DNA from: Oopsacas minuta
Lineage: Eukaryota; Porifera; Hexactinellida; Lyssacinosida; Leucopsacidae
DNA: 64,000 bases
Reading direction: 5' to 3'
Assembly (NCBI GenBank): GCA_024704765.1
Contig: JAKMXF010000311.1
Span: 318,735 to 382,734, forward strand
Each line of letters opens with the position of its first letter. Position 1 is the stretch's first letter. Positions 11,001 through 19,968 of the stretch are shown piece after piece. The translations under genes and the position numbers were made by a program. The notes beneath the pieces were generated by a model. The model had not been told where the DNA came from, did no database searches, and saw only the letters and a program-made list of their open reading frames with translations.

Positions 11001-14000
11001 TAAATTGAATAATTGGGCGTATAACAGCAGTATGATATAACTTACAGATTCCATGGGTAGGGTCATTTGCATTAAAATTGTTAATCCAATTAATAATGAC
11101 GTAATGAGATGAGCAATTGCAGTATTGATCATACATATAGTGTTGAGTTTGTAGCCATCGTTTTTAGTGACATTCGCGAGATTTCTAGAAATATTTGGCT
11201 AATAAGCCAAGTCAGTATGCAAGAAATGGATATACCTACCTGGTTATAGACAAAACGATAATGTATAAGGCAAGCATCAGAGATATAGTAAATGAGTATA
11301 TTATGGTAATTAAGGATATGATAGAGAATTCCTAGAGGAAAATATTGTAAAAAATTGATGACAATGGAATATATTGTATTGGGAAGTCAGCAATAACTAA
11401 CATGAATTGTTGTTGAATTAGAGATGGTGGCGGTCAGAGAGCTGGTGGATATTTGTGTGGTAGTATCCTAGACAAAATAGAAGTTTGAATTACATTAAAT
11501 TTGAGACCAGAGTAGAAACAGGATACTATCAACAATTGAACATATTTAACAAATGTTTTGGGCAAAGAACGTGTACAATATGCGATTTGTACTGTAATAA
11601 CTATCAGAGATTTTTCGGTAAAAAACTCACTATATCACTAATGTTCCTGATTACTGCAAATAAACTTAAATGATAAGCATTACATATAACTTCATTGTTG
11701 TGTATTCTTTTAAGTGTAATTCCATCAGTAGACCATCTCCTATACAATATTAGAGACAATGTAATGCAACAAAATATATAGAAAATCTTGTACATAGTAC
11801 TCGCAAACACTCCGTGGTTAACTGGATTATCCCAGTATTTACGCCAGGAAAAATATTTGGAAATTTATCTGCCTTTATTCCTAAATAATTGACTGGAATT
11901 GCTATTCGTACTCTAAAAAATAGAAACTTAGGGAAAATGTTCGAAAATCATGGGATTTAGAAAAGAAAATAGCAGGAAATTATTAGGCGTATGCACGCAG
12001 TTCTATCACATATAAATACACTAACCCTTGCTTATTGAGATAGACACATGAAATATCTTTAAGATCATTGTCCTAAAAGAAGAATATAACAATAATACAG
12101 CTATATATTGTAACAAATATTATAAAGCTTACCGTTATACTAAATCCTATTCTAATTGGAGTTGTTAATTGATCGAATTGTTGATTCAAATTATGAATCT
12201 TTACTGATACAATTTTACTAATTAATTCTTCATTATTCCTGTAATAATACATGAATTAAATACAATATATATTTGTACTGAATATACACTCCCTTGCCAA
12301 AAGTACTTGAACTTATCACGCCATGTGGTACAAGTGGCACATTGCTTAAACTCATTTGCAACTTTACGTACACACATTGAAATAACTTAAAAAAGTATAT
12401 TTGTAACTTTAATGATCCAATAGTAGTTCTAACAATATATTCTCTATAATTCAAGAACCATGGGAAGTGGCCCAAGCATTTTACTATGTGCCTCTTGTAC
12501 CACAAGTGGCTTAAAAGCGTTCAAGTACTTTTGGCCAGGGAGTGTATATACTTACTTTGAAGTTGTATTAAAACGGAGCAGAGCATTGAACCCTTCTGTA
12601 GATTTTATAACAAGAACACTCAATCGAGGGGAAATTCCTATACAATATACATTCATAATACAGTAAAACCTACACACACGGGGCCTCAGGAATACGAGTG
12701 AAAATAAATAGAGCGAATACTTAGTCTCATATAAATGAACCTCCACGCATTTTTCGGGGGTCCCTGACACCCCGTTTATGTAGGTTACATTTTACAGTTT
12801 CTCTAACTTCTCATTGATATTATTTGTATTACCTTTGTCTTCAATAACCTCAGATGGTATTGATATTGATTGTGAGACAATTCCATTGTCTCTAAATTCG
12901 ATTTCATAGTTTGTGCTATCATTTGTTTGACTGGGTGTATGTGAAGATAGTTCTGCGCTGACGTAATCTGGCATATAATAACGTATATAGGAGTATAATA
13001 AACAAATGAATGTTAACATTAATTGGACTCACCAATATTCTCGCCATCAGCTATTACAATATTTTTATCTGTAACATCTATAGTGATATTATTCATAGAA
13101 GATAAATGAGTGATTATTTCTTCTATTTTCCTCAAAGTATTAAAAACTTTAACACGATCCTAAGAAAATTCAATAACTAGTTGTAAAATGGCAGAAAATC
13201 GCGAAATACGCAATGAATTACACAAACTTTGTTATCTGTGTGCAATGCTGAAATATATCTAGCACTAACTAGGCTGGAAAGGATAGCAAGTAATTCCTAA
13301 AAGATAAAGATGGATACGTGAATATCAGTTAAAATATGAAGGAAATACAAAATATAATTCTCAAGTATTATGGAGAATTACTCAATGATAACTGATAATA
13401 ACCTCATTCATTTTGAAAGAACAACTCTCTTGATTAGAATATTCAGCTAGATCTTTCAGGAGAGAGAATAGTAGCTCTACACTAGTAGAGTTAAGTGATG
13501 TGTTAGCTGGCTTTGTGGTGTAAGCCCATAACTCTTTTGTTAAATGTATTGCAGAAGTGCAATTTGGAAATATCGGTAACATTAGTGCAGTCTAGGATAT
13601 ATGATGATAATTAAGTAATAATGTGAACAATATTTGGAAACAATCATATATGCTTACTGGTATGGCTGTACAGCCTGTGGAATTTACATCACCCCATCTT
13701 GATGTAATAAGACATTCTCGTGACACAACACCTAGTTTAATCACATAATAAAAGCCATGAATATATTACAGCCAAATCCTGTTATATTCAAGTATTATTG
13801 CGGTCCATTGAGCTTCGATATAATGGGAATTGACTGTAATTTATAGATGTTCGAATTGATACATAAGAATATGACTAACCTGTTAATGTAGAACTGATCA
13901 CTGTACAAGGGAATCTAATAGTATCGCCTCTAGTTGTGTTAGTCCAGTTAATCTGATAGAATTCGTCTGTATCCTCCAGACAATATTCTAATAGAAATAA

Positions 14001-17000
14001 TACGTATAAACACAAATTCTCGCTTAATAACGTAAGATTTGTGAATGAAGGACTTATTTTCAGATAATTCAAATTTTCTAGATTTTCCAATGTATATTCA
14101 GCCTTTAGAACACTGAAAAATGTTTGTACTCAAAATATGTTCGATTCCTTGCTATTAAACAACAATGCAATTCATTATTTAATTCGAAAGAACATTCACA
14201 TTCTCAAATATTATATTTTTCCAATGATATTAACAGAATGTTTACTTGCCAATATAAACACCTCACCTCAACCTATATGCATTTTATTATGAGTAATTAT
14301 CTTGCAAATTACTTTAAATTGCATGAACTTGTTAAAAACCCAAATATTTCCCTACGCAATTAATATGAATAACAATCGACTTTGCTAATTAAACTCTATC
14401 ACATATTTGTAATGTCTGGATTATTAAGAATTTCTTAAAAGCAATCAAGTTTTTCATTAAAGATTCACATCACTAAAGTTTGATGCAATTGTTTCACAAA
14501 TTACAAATGTAAATTTACCAATAACATCGTAGCTATACGAGGGAATTATAATTGCCTTGAATATATTCACATACCCTGACAGGCTCCAGTATTAGTGGTG
14601 ACGTCACACACACATAGATCTCCCGCATAATCTCTACACTCAATTTCACAGCGAGTTCCTGTTGTTGTACGTGATGTACAACTACATACAGGCTCGCGAT
14701 CTTGTGTTACAAAGCATTGTCCGCTGTTACATGAATAGCCAGCACATGGATCGATTAAATTTTCACAAATAAGTCCACTGTAGTTAGAAGGGCATTCACA
14801 GATAGCACTGTCTTCTCCACTTATGCATGTACCGCCGTTTAAGCAGGGATAAGGTGAACAGAAATCTACTTCATGTTCGCAAGTAGCTCCTCTGTAGCCT
14901 GTTACGCAATTACAAGTGTAGTCTTCTTCTCCAGGAATACATTCTCCATGTCCATTACAAGGTAAAGTTTCTACGTCGCAGAAAGACATTTCAATTCCGC
15001 AATTTTTTCCTGTAAATATAATACAGTCAAATACAGTCAATTCTCGTTAAATCGACGCTCAAGGGCCCGCGATAATTACTTCGATATACCAAAAATTAAC
15101 TGTACGTATGTTTACCTGTAAATCGCCTTGATGGGCAGATACAATTATAGTCATTAACCCCATCAACACATACAGCTCCATTTTCACAAGGATTATCATT
15201 ACATTCATTAATATTCCGACAATCTGGCTGTGCATAGCCCGGTAAACATTCACAGATGTAGTTTGGAGTATCTTCACTGTCCAAACATATTGATCCTTCT
15301 CCGCAGGGATTGTGGTGATATATATTGTAGTAATTAGGACATTGAACTCCTAGATAAGTTACAAATGAATACAGAGAGTTTAATTTACATTAGATGTTTG
15401 GGAATACAAACTTACAACTCCTTATTATATTCGCAAAATCACTTTTTCGAATTTTACATCCATAAAAGGCAATTTCAGGCCAGTATTCAGCAAAAATGTG
15501 CAAATATTTCGCTGGATTTCTTCCAGCGAATATTTGATGTAGAGTTGACAAGTACTGAAATATGAACTTACTCTGATCTGGCGTATCAAGACTTAAACTA
15601 GCAATCAAATCATCTCCATGTATTGTAGTTATATACAACTCAAATGTGTAATAAGAGTTTGACTCAAGATTGAAGAATAATGCACTTCTCCTATCAATAG
15701 GTAGATGAATTAATGTACTCTGATTTGATGTAGTTATTCGATTCATAGAAATAGATTCTATTAGGCTTGAGAGATCTTCTAGTGAGGGCTCAGTCTCTAA
15801 TTGCCAATCCAGACTAACTGATTCTGCTGATTTGAGTGTTGCTTTGAAACTATTAATACTCAATATATGTTCTAAAACAAATAAAATAGGATGACGTAAT
15901 TATTTATGAGTGACAAATATTGGCTAATACATAGAGCAATGGAGTAGCATTTTTCGGCGTCCCTTTGCAACCTGCTGGTGGAGGTCACACAGCACCAATT
16001 TTAACACCACCCCTCCTACCGTTAGTGGTCTACCAAAGGGTCCATGGAACTGGGAACCGATGCTATAGCTGTTCAATCTCGCAGTAAATATTTCAATAAG
16101 AACTTACCATTACAAGATGATCCATCTAAATCCAGATAGTAACCAGTATCACAACTACATTCATATGAACCATAACTGTTTGTACAAGAATGATCACAAA
16201 TATTACTGTTTGCACATTCATCAACATCTAAATAAATAAATAAACAAGTAAACAAACTGACAACAACATTTAGATTGCAAAATAATGAAAATTTGTAATT
16301 TTACCTTGCTCGCATGTAGTACCAATATATTGAGGCATACAAATACACTCATCAGGACGAAAACATATTCCACCATTCTGACAATCTTGTTCACAAATAG
16401 CTGTAAGATAGAAATAAACAAGTAAATATTATGAATCAATACTTACATATTATTTACTCACGTGTACATAGGTTTTCACGTCCAATAATTTCCTTGTATC
16501 CCTCGCAGCAAGATGGCTGTGTTTTAATAATTGTACTTTCTACAAGTCTTGTTTTAAGAGAAGTTATAACTCTAAAGTAATTGAAAATGTAAAATTTAAG
16601 GCAATTGTTAATTGGAAATTTGCTCTACACACAATTACCTTGTCTTCTCAATTTTTCTAGGACATCTGAATGTAGGGAAGAAGGGACAATATACATATTC
16701 TATCGTAATGTATGTTGTTAGGTAAGTAGCTGTATATGTTTCTGGTACTAGTGTGAAATATCTTTTTTGTGTTGTACAACTTTTTGGTACTTCTATCAAA
16801 TTGGAGCTGAAGGAAGGAAAGAGGGTAATCATGTAATATCATAGGAACTTGATTCGGAGGATACATACAACTGTTTCGTAGGAAAACAGGAAATAATTTT
16901 CCAAAGCAGAAATATAATGTTAAGCACAGTGGAGGTATCTTATTAACATTCAACAAGTTGTAATTTGCAGGAATGTATCCTTGAAAATACGCTAACTTGC

Positions 17001-17418
17001 TATTAGAGGAATTATTTCAAATACAAATGTGAAAAATAATTTGCTTATTTAGGTGAATATTGTAAATAAGCGAACTCGACAGTATAACGAAAAGATGAAC
17101 TATGTTACATCTAAATAATCTGTATTGAACGAAGAAATAAATCTTTGCGTGTAACAATTCAATGAATAATTATTTATAAAATAAGGAATATTTAGATTTG
17201 ATTAAAACGGGTTTAATTAATATTTGATTATTTAGAGTTAATAAATGATTTCTTGAAATATTTGATGCGAATTGTATTTATTTTCTATAAAACAGTTCGC
17301 AAGAATTCCTCCTGTTTAAGATGAGCAAAATTGAAAGAATAAATATCTCCAAATATCAAACTTACCTTGCTTGGCTAAATGACAAATACAGTAAAAATAA
17401 AATTAGAACAAAATGCAT
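8021..17418 (-). CDS. adhesion GPCR with EMI, EGF, FnIII-like, HRM, GAIN/GPS, 7TM and long tail
   Basis: About 31 exons. Exon 1 (17418..17366) encodes a signal peptide, MHFVLILFLLYLSFSQA. Then come an EMI-like domain (about 16999-16464, ending PSCCEGY), EGF (16401-16305), calcium-type EGF DVDEC (16231-16108), an FnIII-like domain (15871-15573) and EGF repeats (15351-14576). An HRM follows (14110-13661, with INWTNTTRGDTIRFPC and SRWGDVNSTGC), then the GAIN domain (13593-12031) with GPS CVYLNKQGRWSTDGI...VICNAYHLS (12079-11620). A Ser/Thr-rich linker (11470-11409) leads to seven TM segments: TM1 11331-11242, TM2 11156-11048, TM3/4 10985-10674 with the CWSIP motif, TM5 10499-10272, TM6/7 10068-9533. 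The tail ends at 8021. HL|S at the GPS is compatible with autoproteolysis. Unclear points: the exon 2/3 junction, and a probable short exon near 14555-14530 needed to keep phase. The FnIII assignment is the weakest domain call. Confidence 0.88.
8632..8987 (-). repeat. tandem duplication inside the adhesion GPCR tail exon
   Basis: Within this tail exon two adjacent segments of about 22 codons are near copies: NHVRELSEPQDYHKYLSLPR and NHIREDSELQDCHKGFSLPY. The corresponding DNA repeats around 8680-8715 and 8745-8785. A recent in-frame duplication of intracellular tail sequence. Confidence 0.8.
9011..9178. repeat. family A MITE copy (full length, in GPCR intron)
   Basis: Begins TACAGTCAACTCCAGTTATA and ends ACGGGAATTGACTGTA. 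The ends are inverted repeats bounded by TA. The internal block AATTGTACAAATATGG is shared with the other copies. It fills most of the intron between tail exons 9315-9222 and 8996-8632. Confidence 0.85.
9584..9694. repeat. family A MITE copy (internally deleted)
   Basis: TACAGTCAACTCCCGTTACA at the left and TATAACTGGAGTCGACTCTA at the right, with the CGATAATTACTTCGATATA block between. Lies in the intron preceding the short TM7 exon's downstream neighbour. Confidence 0.8.
9718..9840. repeat. family D repeat (pogo-like ends)
   Basis: Starts ACAGTATAATCTCGCTAGTA and contains GGATAAGACGAAC, also found at 36610-36720. At 31854-31895 there is a related end, ACAGTGAAACTCCGTTACTA. Inferred to be a degraded non-autonomous Tc1/mariner-pogo type element. 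Confidence 0.55.
10551..10662. repeat. family B MITE copy
   Basis: Ends ACAGTGTAACCTCAACGGAG and GGAGTTTCACTGTA are inverted. The block GCCGAAAAATGCTACCCC recurs at 12660-12797, 21808-21966, 34240-34286 and 45508-45650. Lies in the intron between the TM4/ECL2 and TM5 exons. Confidence 0.75.
12285..12546. repeat. family F element, Tc1-like terminal repeats
   Basis: About 260 bases with inverted ends TACACTCCCTTGCCAAAAGT and its complement near 12515-12546 (CTTTTGGCCAGGGAGTGTA), flanked by TA. The CCAAAAGTACTTGAAC end resembles Tc1/mariner terminal repeats. It has no transposase frame. Lies in the large GAIN-domain intron. Confidence 0.75.
12660..12797. repeat. family B MITE copy
   Basis: Starts ACAGTAAAACCTACACACAC, contains CATTTTTCGGGGGTCCCTGA, and ends GTAGGTTACATTTTACAG. 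The ends are inverted. Same GPCR intron as the family F element. Confidence 0.75.
13768..13840. repeat. family A MITE remnant
   Basis: Contains GCGGTCCATTGAGCTTCGAT and the right end TAATGGGAATTGACTGTA, in the intron between the two HRM exons. Confidence 0.7.
15021..15105. repeat. family A MITE copy filling a GPCR intron
   Basis: ATACAGTCAATTCTCGTTAA to AAATTAACTGTAC with AAGGGCCCGCGATAATTACT between. The host intron is about 97 bases and this element is about 85 of them, so almost the whole intron is transposon sequence. Confidence 0.8.
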
Positions 17419-17461
17419 TGGATATGTGTGGAATTTATAATTATTATCTGACAAAAGGTGT

Positions 17462-17463
<2 letters not shown>

Positions 17464-17497
<34 letters not shown>
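17464..17497. repeat. (TA)n microsatellite in shared promoter region
   Basis: About 17 TA units in the 219-base gap between two divergently transcribed GPCR genes. Confidence 0.9.
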
Positions 17498-17500
<3 letters not shown>

Positions 17501-17637
17501 ACAGTATAAATAATAAACAGCTATAAATTAAATTATCACAACGTAATCAGAAAGTATAGAATTACAGATGTAGTCATATCTTTAAAACTGATTCAGTTAG
17601 TTTTAAAATTGCATTAGGGAGTTTCATTAGATTATAC

Positions 17638-18621
17638 ATGTCAACGAATTACACAAATTCATCGTCAACATGCCAAACAGATGGTCATGAAAGTCTCGTA
17701 TGCAATTTAGCTTTCGGGTTGAAGACACTCTCATCGCTTTTCTCAATTATTGGATGTAGCTTATTAATAGTGTATATGTTTTTTTATAAGCTCTACAAAC
17801 ACCCGAATCAAAGAATATTAATTTACATGACTTTAACTTCACTTTGTTTTGGGATATCGTTCCTAGTCGGTTACTGGTATAATCCCGGTATATGGTGTAC
17901 AATACAAGGAGCGTTATTGCATTTTCTAGCCTTACTACAAGTATACTGGTTCGCAGTTATCGTAGTCAATCTGTATATTAATGTTGTCTTCTTCAAACGG
18001 ACTACTAAATGGTTAGAGATAGTGTTTGTTTGTTTATCACCGATTGTACCCCTCATTACTTGTATCATTCCTATTCCTTTCAATGCGTACGGACCAGCGG
18101 GTGTGTGGTGTTGGATCTCAATAGACCCAGCTCTTGGCTTGGAGCATACAGGCAATATCCTACGTTGGTCATTATACTATGGGATTCTAACCTCCGTTCT
18201 TGTGTTAATTATACTCGCGTATATTCTTCTAATCATAATCATGTTATATAAGACAGAAAAGTTGTCATGTGGGGGAGTACGGACAAGATCGTGGTCAATG
18301 GGAGAAGTCAAGAAAATTGGAATTCTAAAAGATATATTCGAACATAGCTCAACTAGTTTCTTAGCTTTCCCAATTGTTTGTGTAATTGTTTACATATTTC
18401 CTATAACAAATAGATTCCTGAATCTTATTTTCCCTTACGAGGAATTTGAATGGCTGTTAATAATACAAGCATTCATTAGCCCACTGATCGGATTTTTGAT
18501 TGTATCAGCTTATATGTTGGACAAAACATTTTGGAAAAATCTCAAATACACTAATATGAGAGACCAGTATATATCTTGGAGGTTCAAAACAGTCGTTACA
18601 GAATATCCAACTAACGAATAG
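17638..18621 (+). CDS. seven-transmembrane receptor, GPR157/cAMP-receptor-like
   Basis: One uninterrupted 327-residue frame. The N terminus is short and Ser/Thr/Asn-rich with possible N-glycosylation (NYTNSSS). Seven hydrophobic segments follow at about residues 31-51, 62-82, 95-117, 125-145, 173-202, 242-260 and 270-292. GPAGVWCWI before TM5 and the paired cysteines (WCTIQG at the TM3 start, WCWI in ECL2) match the cAMP-receptor-like / GPR157 class, G-protein-coupled receptors of unknown natural ligand in animals. The last 35 residues form a short cytoplasmic tail. It is intronless, transcribed away from the adhesion GPCR, with only 219 bases between the two start codons, so a shared bidirectional promoter is plausible. 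Class assignment rests on overall shape and the WCWI motif. Confidence 0.82.
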   Translation: MSTNYTNSSSTCQTDGHESLVCNLAFGLKTLSSLFSIIGCSLLIVYMFFYKLYKHPNQRILIYMTLTSLCFGISFLVGYWYNPGIWCTIQGALLHFLALLQVYWFAVIVVNLYINVVFFKRTTKWLEIVFVCLSPIVPLITCIIPIPFNAYGPAGVWCWISIDPALGLEHTGNILRWSLYYGILTSVLVLIILAYILLIIIMLYKTEKLSCGGVRTRSWSMGEVKKIGILKDIFEHSSTSFLAFPIVCVIVYIFPITNRFLNLIFPYEEFEWLLIIQAFISPLIGFLIVSAYMLDKTFWKNLKYTNMRDQYISWRFKTVVTEYPTNE

Positions 18622-19394
18622 ACATATTATTTATTTGTTTTAATATTTTAATTAGTTCAGAGTGATGTGAGTGTTTCATATATTTGAATTTACTTATAAT
18701 GTGTGTGGATTATCATATGAGTATATTGGTTATAACACTACATTCCTGATATGTAATAGCAGCTCTCCCGCGATGCGTACGGCTTAACCGAATACGGCTG
18801 GGAAATGGGTAAGACGTGATGCTAAATAATTTAGCGTTCGTTCAATTGCGCTCGTAACACATACCGAATTGAAATGATGCGTTTTGTCTATCTAGCACAA
18901 TATAGGACTTAATCAGAACAGATGCTAATAGGAATTCTTGTGGGAATTTGATGAAGTATTATAATATCATTTACATAAATGTAAATGCTTGATGATGATA
19001 ATCACACCCAAAACATTATATACAACACAAGTTTCTGTGTAATTAGCATTGTTGTATTCATAACTCGGAAAGAGACCGACAAAATATTGTAATGAGTTGA
19101 TAATAATATGCTATCAAGGAAAGCAGCATAAAAGATCGCTGACTAACTTCAAAAGACCAAATTACAAGAAAACGATTAATGTATCTTTTGGAGAATCAAG
19201 CAAAATAGGCTGCAAGCAATGTAAATTGATGATTTTACCCACGAAAATCATCAATTTACATTACTTAGCCTGGAGCAAATAGAAACAACTAAATTGTGGC
19301 ATTGGAAGCTATAGCTTGTAATTAGACCATATCTATTCAATACTATAGCCATATTAGCCAGGTTGAAATAGATATTAAAATATTTTGGAGAAGA
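18622..19394. other. intergenic region with a hairpin (19207..19271)
   Basis: No supported gene. A strong inverted repeat is present: arms 19218..19236 and 19244..19262 are perfectly complementary over 19 bases with a 7-base loop (ACCCACG). Pairing continues outward with bulges (AGGCTGCAAGC versus ACTTAGCCT), making a precursor-like stem of about 29 pairs. A 61-codon frame at 19097-19282 overlaps it, but it has no recognisable features. Confidence 0.7.
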
Positions 19395-19604
19395 ATGGAT
19401 CTAAGACAGTGCATACAGGAGGATTGGAACAATAGACAGTTTATTGAAACCATCACGACGAGTATCGCGAAAATCGCGGATTTCTTGAATAATTTGGATC
19501 TAAGTTGCCGTGGACAGTTGTCAGAACTTGGAGAGAAGTTAACATTGATGGAACGAAAGATTGACTATCTTGAAGCGAAGATAGACAAACATGAGCAAAA
19601 ATAA
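19395..19604 (+). CDS. BRK1: BRK1 (HSPC300), SCAR/WAVE complex subunit
   Basis: A 69-residue single-exon frame. The family is about 75 residues, so this is effectively full length. It reads IQEDWNNRQFIETITTSIAK, then IADFLNNLDLSCRGQLSELG and EKLTLMERKIDYLEAKI. The single long coiled-coil helix and the conserved DW..R..IE.IT.SI.KIADFLN core are diagnostic. BRK1 assembles with WAVE, ABI, NAP1 and SRA1 into the WAVE regulatory complex, which turns Rac signals into Arp2/3 actin branching at the plasma membrane. Its 3' end faces that of SMARCC (convergent, 364 bases apart). Small enough to be missed by gene finders. Confidence 0.95.
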   Translation: MDLRQCIQEDWNNRQFIETITTSIAKIADFLNNLDLSCRGQLSELGEKLTLMERKIDYLEAKIDKHEQK

Positions 19605-19968
19605 TACTTACTATATCCCATTCTCCTTTGTGTGTAAATAATTAATCATATTATCATACATTAATATATGTAGTCTAGTTTGCTATTAAATTTTGTTGTC
19701 TTATAATTCTGGCTTGCCAGAGAGTTCAACATTTCACCTACGGCAAGAACTTAGCATGAATCATGAATTTGATGTAAACTGTTTCATTTATATTTTTCTT
19801 AACTATTCTTAGTAGAATTCGCCAAATTAGTGAAATTATCTATACTTAACATACTCTGATGACTATTGTACTAGATTTGACTCAATTTAATCTTATACAA
19901 TTATCAAAAATTACATATAAGTTGAAGAGTCATTCTAGTTATTTGATGTATTGGAAGTAATATTAATT
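19605..19968. other. convergent intergenic region
   Basis: Holds the 3' flanks of BRK1 (plus) and SMARCC (minus). AT-rich. No gene or repeat family member recognised. Confidence 0.5.

Noticed and set aside
12552-12770. 72-codon minus-strand frame in the GPCR region
   Set aside because: Lies inside family B and F elements within an intron. It breaks the GAIN domain reading.
12285-13840. Repeated short sequences considered as a CRISPR-like array
   Set aside because: Repeats are dispersed, divergent transposon copies with inverted ends, not regularly spaced direct repeats. The genome is eukaryotic.
19097-19282. 61-codon plus-strand frame
   Set aside because: Composition is random-like and it overlaps the inverted repeat at 19207-19271. 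No upstream or downstream exon found.
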